Shown: positions 38,570 through 52,807, numbered from the stretch's first letter. The stretch: DNA of 64,000 bases from Streptomyces cupreus (GCF_014257025.1 NZ_JACMSF010000011.1:62001-126000); one strand, 5' to 3'. Notes: generated from the sequence alone by a model not told the origin. Numbers and translations are program-made.

Positions 38570-39940
38570 ATGGCCAGAACTCTCTCGGGCGCGCTCGCGC
38601 TCGCCGCCGCGGCGGCCGTGCTCATACCCGGCACCGCCCAGGCCTCCCCGCCCGGCACCAAGGACGTCACCGCCGTCCTCTTCGAGTGGAAGTACTCCTC
38701 GGTCGCCGCCGAGTGCGCCAACCGCCTCGGCCCCGCGGGCTACGGCTACGTCCAGGTCTCCCCGCCCGCCGAGCACATCCAGGGCTCGCCGTGGTGGACC
38801 TCGTACCAGCCGGTCAGCTACAAGATCGCCGGGCGGCTCGGCGACCGTACGGCCTTCCAGAACATGGTCAACACCTGCCACGCGGCCGGGGTGAAGGTCG
38901 TCGTCGACACCGTCATCAACCACATGTCGGCGGGCAGCGGCACCGGCACCGGCGGCTCGTCGTACACGAAGTACAACTACCCGGGCCTGTACTCGTCGTT
39001 CGACTTCGACGACTGCACGAGCCAGATCACCAACTACCAGGACCGCTGGAACGTCCAGCACTGCGAACTGGTGGGCCTCGCCGACCTCGACACCGGTGAG
39101 TCCTACGTCCGCGGCGCCATCGCCGGGTACATGAACGACCTGCTCTCCCTCGGCGTCGACGGCTTCCGTATCGACGCGGCCAAACACATGGACGCCGCCG
39201 ACCTCGCCAACATCAAGTCCCGGCTGAGCAATCCGTCGGTGTACTGGAAGCAGGAGGCCATCTACGGCAGCGGAGAGGCCGTCCAGCCGACCGAGTACAC
39301 CGGCAACGGGGACGTGCAGGAGTTCCGCTACGCCTACGACCTCAAGCGCGTCTTCAACAACGAGAACCTCGCCTACCTGAAGAACTACGGCGAGGGCTGG
39401 GGCTACATGAACAGCTCGGTCTCCGGTGTCTTCGTCGACAACCACGACACCGAGCGCAACGGCTCCACGCTCAACTACAAGGACGGCGCCAACTACACGC
39501 TGGCCAACGTCTTCATGCTCGCCTACCCCTACGGCGCCCCGGACATCAACTCCGCCTACGAGTGGTCCGACACGGACGCGGGTCCGCCCAACGGCGGTAC
39601 TGTCAACGCCTGTTGGCAGGACGGCTGGAAGTGCCAGCACGCCTGGCCGGAGATCCAGCGCATGGTCGCCTTCCGCAACGCCACGCGTGGTGAGTCGGTG
39701 ACCAACTGGTGGGACAACGGCGCCGACGCCATCGCCTTCGGCCGCGGCAGCAAGGGCTACGTGGCCATCAACCACGAGTCGGGCAGTCTGACCCGCACCT
39801 ACCAGACCTCCCTGCCCGCGGGGACGTACTGCAACGTGCAGAACAACACGGCGGTGACCGTGAACTCCAGCGGTCAGTTCTCGGCCACGCTCGGCTCCAA
39901 CACCGCGCTGGCCATCTACGCGGGCAAGTCCAGCTGCTGA
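38570..39940 (+). CDS. Secreted alpha-amylase (GH13)
   Basis: 456-residue extracellular endo-amylase. A Sec-type signal peptide covers about residues 1-25 (cleavage after AQA). The barrel begins [17 protein letters not shown]. Catalytic motifs are [12 protein letters not shown] (nucleophile), KQEAIYGSG (acid/base Glu) and [11 protein letters not shown]. The chain ends with the all-beta domain C and no starch-binding module, as in the shorter streptomycete amylases. It probably belongs to the MalR regulon, with CTTGCA-type motifs upstream, and supplies maltodextrins to MalEFG. Confidence 0.93.
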   Translation: MARTLSGALALAAAAAVLIPGTAQASPPGTKDVTAVLFEWKYSSVAAECANRLGPAGYGYVQVSPPAEHIQGSPWWTSYQPVSYKIAGRLGDRTAFQNMVNTCHAAGVKVVVDTVINHMSAGSGTGTGGSSYTKYNYPGLYSSFDFDDCTSQITNYQDRWNVQHCELVGLADLDTGESYVRGAIAGYMNDLLSLGVDGFRIDAAKHMDAADLANIKSRLSNPSVYWKQEAIYGSGEAVQPTEYTGNGDVQEFRYAYDLKRVFNNENLAYLKNYGEGWGYMNSSVSGVFVDNHDTERNGSTLNYKDGANYTLANVFMLAYPYGAPDINSAYEWSDTDAGPPNGGTVNACWQDGWKCQHAWPEIQRMVAFRNATRGESVTNWWDNGADAIAFGRGSKGYVAINHESGSLTRTYQTSLPAGTYCNVQNNTAVTVNSSGQFSATLGSNTALAIYAGKSSC

Positions 39941-39989
39941 GGCGGACCGGCCCCCGGAGCTGAAAGCTCTTACCGATCATTTCAGGACT

Positions 39990-39996
39990 CTTGCTG
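39990..39996 (+). promoter_or_regulatory. MalR-like motif upstream of the amylopullulanase
   Basis: CTTGCTG lies about 75 bases before the GTG start of the large pullulanase, in an AT-richer stretch (TTTCAGGACTCTTGCTGTAA). It resembles the CTTGCA motifs of the mal and amylase promoters, but a single copy is weak evidence. Confidence 0.35.
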
Positions 39997-40068
39997 TAAC
40001 GCTTACGGCGGCGATACGGTCGCGCGGGGTCGGACCCAACAGAGCCGTATCGCAAGGAGTTCACGTCA

Positions 40069-45459
<5,391 letters not shown>

Positions 45460-45473
45460 CATCGCACTAATTT

Positions 45474-45509
45474 GGGTGGAGCGGATCCCGTGCGGGGTTC
45501 GCTCCACCC
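45474..45509 (+). terminator. Terminator after the amylopullulanase
   Basis: A 12-pair stem (GGGTGGAGCGGA with 45498-45509, one G-T pair) is followed directly by TCTTTT, an unusually intrinsic-like terminator for this GC-rich genome. Confidence 0.8.
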
Positions 45510-45538
45510 TCTTTTCCCCGCCCTGAGGGCTGCCGGAG

Positions 45539-47143
45539 ATGGACGGTAACGACGAGCGGCCGAGCCCGACCACGGTGATGGTCGTGGACGACGTGGCGGC
45601 GAACCGCTACGCCATGGGCGCCGTGCTGCGCCGCGCGGGGCACCGGGTCGTGCCGGTGGCGAGCGGCGGCGAGGCGCTCGTCGAACTCGACGCGCGACTG
45701 CACGACGGCGCCCTGCCCGATGTGGCTCTCGTGGACGTCGGGCTGCCGGACATGAGCGGCTTCGAGCTGTGCCGCCGGGTGCGGGCCCGGCCCTGCACGG
45801 CGGACCTGCCCGTCGTCCACTTCTCCGCCACCGCGATCGGTACCCGCGAGCGGTGCATGGGCCTGGACGCGGGCGGCGACGCCTATCTGACCGTGCCGGC
45901 CGAGCCCCAGGAGATCCAGGCCGTCGTCCGGGCGGCGGTGCGCGGGGCGCGCAGACGCGGTGACTTCGAGGTGCTCGCGCACCGGCTGACCCTGCTGTCC
46001 GAGGCGATCGTCACCGTGCAGGCGGCCCGCTGTCCGCGGGAGCTGGCCGACGCGGCCGCCGAGGGCGCGGCCCGGCTCACCGGCACCGACGCCGTGGTCT
46101 TCGTACTCGGGCCGGACGGCGAGATGGACTCGGGCACCTCCAGGAGCCGGCTCGCGATGCCGGACGCGGGCGCGCACGAGGCGGTGGCCGGGCTCATCAC
46201 CCGGATCGCCAAGGGACGGACCGGAGTACACAGCACCGTCGTACCCGCTCCGCTGTGGCCCGCCGGGTTCTTCGGGGCCGGCCGGCAGGACGACGCCCGG
46301 CTGGTGCTGGCGTTCACCCAGGAGGGACGGACACCGGTGTGCGTCGCCACGCCGGCCCGGCGCACCCCGCTGGACGACGCGTCCCTGTTCCGGCTCGCCC
46401 AGGCCACCGCCTTCGCCGCCGAACCGCTGTTCATGTACCGGGCGGAGCGGCATATCGCGCTCACCCTCCAGCGCAGCTTCCTGCCCGAGCCGGAGCGCCT
46501 CCCCCGGCTGCCCGGCGTCGACCTCGTCGTGCGGTACGTGCCCGCGTCCCGGGAGACCGAGATCGGCGGCGACTTCTACGCGGCCCTGCGCACCCCGAGC
46601 GGGTTTCTCACCGCGGTCGGGGATGTCGTCGGGCACTCACTGGAGGCGGCCACCGTGATGGTCGAGATCCGGCACGGCCTGCGCGCCTACTGCGTGGAGG
46701 ACGGCGACCCCCGGGTGCTGGCCGAGCGGCTCGACCGGATGCTCCAGCACTACCACCCCGACGTCACGGCGACCGTCTGCCTGGTCCTCGCCGACCCCGG
46801 CACCGGGCGGGCCAGGATCGCCGACGCGGGCCACATCCCGCCGCTGATCGTGCGCGAGGACGGCGCCGCCGACTATGTGCGGGTGCGCGGCCCCCTCCTC
46901 GGCCTCGGCCTGGACCGTCCGGAACCCACCGAGGTGACCCTGGCCCCCGCCGACCGCCTCCTGATGGTCACCGACGGCCTGATCGAGACCCGCGGAGTCG
47001 ACCTCGCGGTCTCCATGGACCAGCTCCGCACGGCCGCCGGCGCCGCCCCACCGGGCCTGGACCCCCTGTGCGACACCCTTCTGGACCGCTTCGGCCAGGA
47101 ACAGGAGGACGACATCGCCATGCTGGCGCTGCGGCTAGGGTGA
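45539..47143 (+). CDS. Receiver-domain PP2C (SpoIIE/RsbU-type) phosphatase
   Basis: 534-residue signalling protein. The response-regulator receiver domain covers about 12-130, with acidic pair D17/D18 and phospho-acceptor D66 in VDVGLPDMSG. A GAF-like linker follows at about 150-300, and then a SpoIIE-type PP2C phosphatase (GGDFYAALR, GDVVGHSLEAA, DAGHIPPL, TDGLIETRG, QEDDIAMLAL). The conserved receiver lysine is replaced by V119 (YLTVPAEP), so phosphorylation-induced switching may be altered. Such proteins dephosphorylate anti-sigma-factor antagonists in partner-switching networks. No kinase or anti-sigma gene adjoins it. Confidence 0.88.
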   Translation: MDGNDERPSPTTVMVVDDVAANRYAMGAVLRRAGHRVVPVASGGEALVELDARLHDGALPDVALVDVGLPDMSGFELCRRVRARPCTADLPVVHFSATAIGTRERCMGLDAGGDAYLTVPAEPQEIQAVVRAAVRGARRRGDFEVLAHRLTLLSEAIVTVQAARCPRELADAAAEGAARLTGTDAVVFVLGPDGEMDSGTSRSRLAMPDAGAHEAVAGLITRIAKGRTGVHSTVVPAPLWPAGFFGAGRQDDARLVLAFTQEGRTPVCVATPARRTPLDDASLFRLAQATAFAAEPLFMYRAERHIALTLQRSFLPEPERLPRLPGVDLVVRYVPASRETEIGGDFYAALRTPSGFLTAVGDVVGHSLEAATVMVEIRHGLRAYCVEDGDPRVLAERLDRMLQHYHPDVTATVCLVLADPGTGRARIADAGHIPPLIVREDGAADYVRVRGPLLGLGLDRPEPTEVTLAPADRLLMVTDGLIETRGVDLAVSMDQLRTAAGAAPPGLDPLCDTLLDRFGQEQEDDIAMLALRLG

Positions 47144-47172
47144 GCGGTGTTGCCGTAGAAACAGGAGTGCCC

Positions 47173-47526
47173 ATGCCGCAGATCACCGTCGAACGTTCCC
47201 CGGCGCTCGACCATGTCGACTGGGAGGCGTTCGCGACCGCGCTGCACCCGGTGGTCGTCGAGACGGCGGCGGCCCGTCTTGAGGCGTGCAAGACGCGGGT
47301 TCTGCGCACCGAGGACGAGGCGGTCGGCGCCGAGGCGGAGGGCCACGCCATCGTGCAGGTCACGCTCGCCCTGCTCGCCGGACGCAGCGACGAGACGAAG
47401 GCGCGGCTCACCGAGGCGGTGCTGGAGTTGCTGCGCAAGTACGTCGAGCCGGTGGACGGGCTCAAACTGCACCTGTCCGCCGAGGTACGCGACCTCGACC
47501 CGTCCTACCGCAAGGTCGAGCTCTAG
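47173..47526 (+). CDS. 5-carboxymethyl-2-hydroxymuconate isomerase-like protein
   Basis: 117-residue tautomerase-superfamily protein. It begins MPQITVERS, so Pro1 after methionine removal can act as the catalytic base, as in CHMI and 4-oxalocrotonate tautomerase. The size and pattern (GHAIVQVTLALLAGRSDETK, then LRKYVEPV) fit the CHMI family. No other homoprotocatechuate-pathway genes are present, so the substrate is open. The start has CAGGAG upstream. Its stop overlaps the convergent TetR gene by four bases. Confidence 0.8.
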   Translation: MPQITVERSPALDHVDWEAFATALHPVVVETAAARLEACKTRVLRTEDEAVGAEAEGHAIVQVTLALLAGRSDETKARLTEAVLELLRKYVEPVDGLKLHLSAEVRDLDPSYRKVEL

Positions 47527-48212
47527 GACGCCAGCGCGATCAGTCGGCTGACCAGGTCGCTGAACGGGCCCTCGGCCGGCTCGTCCTTGAGCAGGCGGCG
47601 CAGTAGTGCCGTCAGCTCCTCGTCGTAGGCGGCGCTCACGGCGGCCAGCGCGGCGAAGTCGTGCACGAGCTGGACCTCCAGCTCGGCGCGCGGGATGCGC
47701 CGGCCGTCCAGCCAGATCAGCGCCGTCGACTCCGCCAGCGAGATCCAGGAGCGGACGACCAGCTCAAGACGCGCGGGCGGGTCCTCCACCCGCAGATGCG
47801 ACAGGATCTGGACATACGCGGCCTGCCGTACGGAGTCGATGAGCGCGTTCGTGGTGGACGAGCCGACCGCCGGGCCGCCGCGCATCAGCGCCGAGAAACC
47901 GGGGCCGTGCTCGTCGACGAAGTCGAAGAAGCGGCTCATCACCCGCAGCAGCCGCGCGCCCAGCGGACCCTCGTGCGGCTCCACGAACCGGGACGCCAGA
48001 TCGTCCGAGGCGCGCTTCAACGCGGCCTCGTACAGGCTGAGTTTGCCGGGGAAGTAGTGGTAGACCAGCGGACGGGAGATGCCCGCGGCCGATGCGATCT
48101 CGTCGATGGAGACCTCGTCGGGCGAGCGTCGGCTGAAGAGTTCGAGGGCGACGCCGATCAGCTGCTGCCGTCGCTCCTCGACGCCCATTCTGCGGCGTAC
48201 CCCGGTAGTCAT
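47523..48212 (-). CDS. TetR-family regulator, probably of the di-iron protein/reductase operon
   Basis: 229-residue TetR protein with HTH VSIDEIASAAGISRPLVYHY at about residues 36-55 and a longer C-terminal ligand domain. It is encoded 57 bases downstream of the 2Fe-2S reductase on the same strand, after the di-iron-type protein gene, so all three are likely one operon. Regulators of this set often respond to fatty acids or acyl-CoA, but the ligand here is unknown. It converges with the CHMI-like gene. Confidence 0.85.
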   Translation of the reverse strand: MTTGVRRRMGVEERRQQLIGVALELFSRRSPDEVSIDEIASAAGISRPLVYHYFPGKLSLYEAALKRASDDLASRFVEPHEGPLGARLLRVMSRFFDFVDEHGPGFSALMRGGPAVGSSTTNALIDSVRQAAYVQILSHLRVEDPPARLELVVRSWISLAESTALIWLDGRRIPRAELEVQLVHDFAALAAVSAAYDEELTALLRRLLKDEPAEGPFSDLVSRLIALAS

Positions 48213-48269
48213 ACGAACACCTTACCGATCGGATTCGGCCCTCGAACGGGCCGCACCGGCCAGGGGTGT

Positions 48270-49316
48270 TCACATGTCAAGCACCAGACGCCCACCGCGT
48301 GCCCGTGACACACAGATCAGCATCGAGTCATCACGCTCCGCGTCCGTCAGCAGCTCGTCCCGGTGGTCCACCTCGCCCTCCAGCACCCGCTGTTGGCAGG
48401 TCCCGCAGAAACCCTGCTCGCAGGAGTACAGGGTGTCCGGCAGCTCGGCCCGTACGGACGCCAGCACCGACGAGTCGGCCGGAACCGTCAACACCCGACC
48501 GCTGCGCCGCAGTTCCACCTCGAAGGAGCCGTTGCCCTCGGTCGAGGAACGTGGCGCGAACCGCTCCAGATGGACCTGCGGCGCCCACTCCTCCACCGCC
48601 GCCATGAGCCCCTCGGGACCGCAGCAGTAGACGGCCGCGCCCTCCGGCACCTCAGCGAACAGCGTGTCCAGATCCGGCAGTCCGTCCTCGTCCTCGGCGA
48701 CCACGCTGACCCGGCCCTGCCCGGCGTCCAGCTTCTCGATCTCCTCCAGGAACGGCATCGATGCCCGCGTCCGCCCGCCGTACAGCAGCCGCCAGTCGGT
48801 GCCCTCGGGCAGGGCGCGCAGCATCGGCAGGACCGGTGTGATCCCGATGCCCCCGGCGACGAACACATACGCGGGAGCCGCCACGAGCGGGAAGCGGTTC
48901 CGCGGCCCGCGCACCTCCAGCTCCATGCCCTCCCGCACCTGCTCGTGCACCTCGCGCGAACCGCCCCGCCCGTCCTCGACGAGCCGTGTGGCGACGGTGT
49001 ACGACGAGGTGTCCTCCGGATCCCCGCACAGCGAGTACTGCCGGACAAGACCCGAGGGCAGCACCAGGTCCAGATGCGCGCCGGGCTCCCAGCGCGGCAG
49101 GTCGTGCCCCTCCAGACGCAGTCGTACGACCCCGTCGGCGACCTTCTCGTGCGCGGTCACCAGCAGGCGCAGCGCCCGCGTCCGGGGCCGCCCGGAGACC
49201 GGCTCGTCCAGCGCCGGCATCGGCCACAGCGGCGAGGCCTGGATACGGCGGCGCATGGCCCGCCTCGCGAGGAGCGCGGCGCCCGCGACGGCCACGACCG
49301 TCCTGAGCCTCGGCAT
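48270..49316 (-). CDS. Flavin reductase with C-terminal 2Fe-2S ferredoxin domain
   Basis: 348-residue oxidoreductase of the phthalate-dioxygenase-reductase class. It has an N-terminal hydrophobic stretch (residues 5-18), an FMN/FAD-binding barrel (RQYSLCGDPEDTSSY), an NAD-binding domain (FVAGGIGITPVLPMLRAL) and a plant-type ferredoxin domain. That domain shows CEQGFCGTCQQ, a C-x4-C-x2-C cluster, plus a fourth cysteine in MLICVSRA. It would pass electrons from NAD(P)H to an oxygenase. Its ATG overlaps the stop of the di-iron-type gene by one base (TGATG arrangement), indicating tight coupling. Start at 49316 (MPRLRTVVAVAGAALLARRA). Confidence 0.9.
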   Translation of the reverse strand: MPRLRTVVAVAGAALLARRAMRRRIQASPLWPMPALDEPVSGRPRTRALRLLVTAHEKVADGVVRLRLEGHDLPRWEPGAHLDLVLPSGLVRQYSLCGDPEDTSSYTVATRLVEDGRGGSREVHEQVREGMELEVRGPRNRFPLVAAPAYVFVAGGIGITPVLPMLRALPEGTDWRLLYGGRTRASMPFLEEIEKLDAGQGRVSVVAEDEDGLPDLDTLFAEVPEGAAVYCCGPEGLMAAVEEWAPQVHLERFAPRSSTEGNGSFEVELRRSGRVLTVPADSSVLASVRAELPDTLYSCEQGFCGTCQQRVLEGEVDHRDELLTDAERDDSMLICVSRARGGRLVLDM

Positions 49317-50230
49317 CACTTGGTCCCCTTCTCGGCGGCGAGCGCGGCGACGGCGGCAGGGGAGGAGGCCAGATAGGCGACCGCCTGCTCGGTGGAGCCC
49401 TCCTGGGAGGGGTGGTAGTCCCGGCTCAGGTAGCGCGGGATGGAGCGGAGCATGTCCCCGGTCGAGGGCAGCACCCCGCGTCGGCCCCGGACGTAGAAGG
49501 CGCGGAAGCTCGCCTTGCCGTCCAGCAGGGTCGGGTCGTTCTCCATGAAGAAACGGGCCCCGCGCTGCCACAGGAACACCAGCGCCGTGAACGCCGTCGC
49601 CCAGGTCCGCACGCGCCGCCGGTAGCCCCCGTCGACATGCAGGAACAGCTCGAAGGCCACGGACCGGTGCTCGACCTCCTCGGCGCCGTGCCAGCGCAGC
49701 AGGTCCAGCATGGTGGGATCGGCGCCCCGACGGTCCAACTCCTCGGCGTTCAGCACCCAGTTGCCGAGGAACGCGGTGTAGTGCTCGATGGCCGCGATCA
49801 GCGCGACCCGCTCCATCAGCCACCAGCGCCGCGCGCGGCCCGGTGGCAGCGTCCGGTCCCCGAGCAGCTTCTCGAAGAGCCAGTCCACCTGCGCGGTGTA
49901 CGGCGTCGGATCGAGCCCCAGCTCCTTGAGGTGCGGCAGCACCTCGTCATGGGCCTGGGAGTGCATCGCCTCCTGGCCGATGAACCCGATGACGTCCTCG
50001 CGCAGCCGCTCGTCCCGGATGTACGGCAGAACCTGCTTGTACACATGCACGAACCACCGCTCACCGGCGGGCAGCAGCAGATGCAGCACATTGATGGTGT
50101 GCGTGGTGAACGGATCACCCGGCACCCAGTGCAACGGGGTGTCCTCCCAGGAGAAGGACACCTTGCGCGCCTTGAGCGGCGTCCGCTCGTCCTCGACGGG
50201 CAGGGGCACCCGGGCCTGCTTGTTAGACAT
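49316..50230 (-). CDS. Ferritin-like di-iron protein (annotated family: metal-dependent hydrolase, PF10118)
   Basis: 304-residue soluble protein of the family called predicted metal-dependent hydrolase. I see the full ligand set of a carboxylate-bridged di-iron site: Glu57 (GERWF), Glu87-x2-His90 (QEAMHSQAH), Glu149 (IEHYTAFL) and Glu185-x2-His188 (EEVEHRSVAFE). These lie on four long helices, as in desaturases and monooxygenases. Coupled translation with a 2Fe-2S reductase supports an oxygenase or desaturase function rather than hydrolysis. Substrate unknown, perhaps a lipid. First gene of the operon. Confidence 0.82.
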   Translation of the reverse strand: MSNKQARVPLPVEDERTPLKARKVSFSWEDTPLHWVPGDPFTTHTINVLHLLLPAGERWFVHVYKQVLPYIRDERLREDVIGFIGQEAMHSQAHDEVLPHLKELGLDPTPYTAQVDWLFEKLLGDRTLPPGRARRWWLMERVALIAAIEHYTAFLGNWVLNAEELDRRGADPTMLDLLRWHGAEEVEHRSVAFELFLHVDGGYRRRVRTWATAFTALVFLWQRGARFFMENDPTLLDGKASFRAFYVRGRRGVLPSTGDMLRSIPRYLSRDYHPSQEGSTEQAVAYLASSPAAVAALAAEKGTK

Positions 50231-50299
50231 GGCGTCAATGTACTGACGGGTAAGTCCGAGGGAAACCCTCGTGCACCGACTTCTTGACGCTCTTGTGGA

Positions 50300-50338
50300 C
50301 TAGGGCCTGTCCGGCATGATCCGCCGGACAGGCCCTAG
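50300..50338. repeat. Perfect 16-pair palindromic repeat overlapping a stop codon
   Basis: CTAGGGCCTGTCCGGC (50300-50315) pairs perfectly with 50323-50338 around a seven-base loop (ATGATCC). Units of this sequence are, as far as I recall, widespread between genes in Streptomyces. Here the right arm supplies the TAG stop of the membrane protein gene that ends at 50335, and the element probably also serves as its terminator. Confidence 0.7.
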
Positions 50339-52257
50339 CGCAGCCCGCTGATCGCCCGCCCGTTCTGCAGCGTGCCCTTCAGCTCGGCCTGTGCCCCCTG
50401 CTGGGTCTTCGCCGCCAGCACAGCGCCCTCGGCCGAGGCGCTCACCCCGCCCGTCGTCCGGATGGACTCCGTGTCCCCGCTGCCCGCCGCCAGCAGGTAC
50501 CAGGACCCGGCCTGCGACTTCCACAGGACCCCGGCCAGCACATGCGGATCGCGTGGGCCGCACGCCGGGACGTTCTCGGCCTTCGCCGCCACCGCCCCGT
50601 AACTCCCGCCCGAGGTACGGAACTGGGCCAGCACGCGTGTGCCGCCACCCCGCCAGGTCTCGGCGCGCGTGCACACCCAGTCGGCCGAGCCGCTCGACTC
50701 CGGCAGCGGCTGCCGCGCGTACGCCCAGGCGTTCACCGTCCGCACCCCCTGCACCCGCAGAGCGGACAGCGAGCAGGCGTACGGCGCCCAGGTCCGCAGC
50801 TCCTCCGTGCCGGATGCGTCCTTGACGGAGTCCGGCCGCCCGGCCGTCAGCCGTGCCGGGACCAGCTCACCGAGGTCCGACATCAGGCGCGCACCCTCGC
50901 CGTCGGTCACCTGAAGGACGTTCCAGGACGTGCAGCCGGACTGCTGGGCGGCCGGGCTGGCCAGCGGTGAGGTCACCCCGTCGGTCAGCGTGAGCGCCAT
51001 CGCCCCGGAGCCCGGCTTCAGCAGGTCCCGCTCGGCGGCCTTCTTCACCCACGGCGCCATCAGATAGCGGACGTTGCCGTCGGACCGCCCCAGCACCAGG
51101 GCGTTCGCCTCGGCGCCGGTCGCGTTGTCGACCCGCGCGAAGTCCATGGCGGCACCGGCCGTGCCGTCCTTGGGCTCGGCGTAGCGGGCGATGCGCAGTC
51201 CGTCGTAGAGGATCACCACGCGCGCGCTGTCGACGGCGCCCGCGTACAGGAGTTGCGGCGGGCCCGCCGGGCCGCCGGAGGGGGTGCCGGGGGTGGCGGA
51301 GACACGGACCTTCTCGCCGGGGCGGGCCCAGACGGCGAGGGCGCGGCGCAACAGGTCCCGGTCGCCGGTGAGTTCGCCGCGCGCGGGCCAGACGGAGAAG
51401 TCGCCCCGGGACGCGGACTGCCAGGCGGCCGGGGGGACCTTCAGCAGCCGGCTCGGGTCGAGAGCGGCCTCGGCGGCCGGGTTCTGCGCGTACGCCGGAG
51501 CCGCCGCGCCGTCGGGGCCCCAGCCCTCACCCGGCAGCCCGAGCAGCGCCCCGCACACCGCCAGCGCGGCCCCGGCGACTAGGGCGGCCTTCATGTGCTG
51601 ACGCCGCCGCATCAGATCGGTGGGCCGGGCCTGGAGCGAACAGGGATCGAACTCGGGGGAGTTGAGCAGCGCGTACCGCGCGGCGACCCCGCCGGCCTCC
51701 TGCAGTGCCGCGTCCACGTCCTCGGCCCCGGCCGCCGTCAGCATCGTGCGTACGTCGTCGTCGGGGAGCTTCTCCAGGCCGCGCAGCACGTACGCCGCGC
51801 GTGCCGGGCCGCTCAGCGCCGAGAGCTGCTGGTCGAGGGCGAGCTCGTCGGCGCCGCCCGAGCGCGGGAAGAGCCGCAGGCCCCACACCTGGGGCAGCAG
51901 CGGCGGGAGTTGGGACCGCTTGGGCCACGCCCTGCGGGCCAGCGGCAGTCCCGCCTCCAGCGCCGCCCGCACTACGTGGAGGCGGAGGAAGGCGTACCCG
52001 GGATCGCCCTCCCGGCCTGTCGACTGGGGCGGGATCACAGGCGTGGACGTGCGGCCCCGGGGCAGCGCGCGCTGGGTGAGGGCGTGGGCGGTCAGGACGC
52101 GCCGGTTGCGGCCGAGGCCCGGGGGCAGGACCAGGTAGGCGAGCCTGACCAGCCGGGGGTAGTGCTCGACGAGGGCGGCCTCGGCCTGTTCGACGTCGAC
52201 GACGGGGCCGGTGGCGGAGGCGGGTGTGGGGCGCGGGGCGACATCCTGTGACTGCAC
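50335..52257 (-). CDS. Membrane protein with degenerate sigma-70-like N-terminal region
   Basis: 640-residue protein. Residues 24-65 (VEQAEAALVEHYPRLVRLAY region) resemble ECF sigma region 2. Residues 141-190 (LDQQLSALSGPARAAYVLRG, then LEKLPDDDVRTML) resemble region 4 just before its DNA-binding helices, which look lost. A transmembrane helix at about 223-241 leads to a roughly 400-residue extracytoplasmic domain with no recognised fold. This is not a working sigma factor; it may sense envelope state or interact with sigma/anti-sigma partners. The GTG start at 52257 lacks a good ribosome binding site and is uncertain. The stop lies inside a palindromic repeat. Confidence 0.75.
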   Translation of the reverse strand: MQSQDVAPRPTPASATGPVVDVEQAEAALVEHYPRLVRLAYLVLPPGLGRNRRVLTAHALTQRALPRGRTSTPVIPPQSTGREGDPGYAFLRLHVVRAALEAGLPLARRAWPKRSQLPPLLPQVWGLRLFPRSGGADELALDQQLSALSGPARAAYVLRGLEKLPDDDVRTMLTAAGAEDVDAALQEAGGVAARYALLNSPEFDPCSLQARPTDLMRRRQHMKAALVAGAALAVCGALLGLPGEGWGPDGAAAPAYAQNPAAEAALDPSRLLKVPPAAWQSASRGDFSVWPARGELTGDRDLLRRALAVWARPGEKVRVSATPGTPSGGPAGPPQLLYAGAVDSARVVILYDGLRIARYAEPKDGTAGAAMDFARVDNATGAEANALVLGRSDGNVRYLMAPWVKKAAERDLLKPGSGAMALTLTDGVTSPLASPAAQQSGCTSWNVLQVTDGEGARLMSDLGELVPARLTAGRPDSVKDASGTEELRTWAPYACSLSALRVQGVRTVNAWAYARQPLPESSGSADWVCTRAETWRGGGTRVLAQFRTSGGSYGAVAAKAENVPACGPRDPHVLAGVLWKSQAGSWYLLAAGSGDTESIRTTGGVSASAEGAVLAAKTQQGAQAELKGTLQNGRAISGLR

Positions 52258-52306
52258 GTCCAGCCAAACGAGCGAACCGTTGTTTGGTCACCTCCACCCG
52301 GGTGAC

Positions 52307-52807
52307 TCACTCTCCGGGTTCGACCAGCTCCCGAGCGTAGTTCGCCATCGACCGCTGATAGCGCGGCAGATGAGGCGCCAGCGCGCCCAGTACCAGGGAG
52401 AGCCCCTCGCGGTCCCGGCCGAGGCTGGAGAGGCAGAGCGCGAGAGTGGCCCGTACCGCGTCGTCCAACTCGTCGGAGGGCGCGTCCAGCTCCGGCGTCA
52501 ACAGCTTGACGCCCTCCTCGGCCTGCCCGATGTTCCGCAGCGAGCTGGACATCTGGATCTTCGCCCGGCGGCCCTTGTACCCGCTCAGCCCGCGCTCCAG
52601 GGCCTGACGGTAAAGCGGTACGGCCTTGTCGGAGTGGCCCGTGGAGTCCCAGGCGCAGGCCTGCTCGAAGGGGCCGAGCGGGCTGTCGTCCGGGAGTTCG
52701 GCGACCAGGGCGTCGATCACGGCCCGGAAGTCGGCGGCCTCCTCCTCGGCGTAATCGTCGAAGCCGGCCCAGGCGGCGGTCACTCGGTCGTCCCAGTCTT
52801 GGTTCAC
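52307..52807 (-). CDS. Tetratricopeptide repeat protein
   Basis: 166-residue TPR protein. The helical pairs include FEQACAWDSTGHSDKAVPLY, RAKIQMSSSLRNIGQAEEGV and RATLALCLSSLGRDREGLSL, a pattern seen in the TPR_5-type family. I prefer the GTG at 52807 (reading MNQDWDDRVTAAWAGFDD), where the family begins; a start at 52882 would add 25 non-conserved residues. It precedes the sigma-like membrane protein gene on the same strand by 49 bases, so they may be cotranscribed. Confidence 0.8.
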   Translation of the reverse strand: MNQDWDDRVTAAWAGFDDYAEEEAADFRAVIDALVAELPDDSPLGPFEQACAWDSTGHSDKAVPLYRQALERGLSGYKGRRAKIQMSSSLRNIGQAEEGVKLLTPELDAPSDELDDAVRATLALCLSSLGRDREGLSLVLGALAPHLPRYQRSMANYARELVEPGE

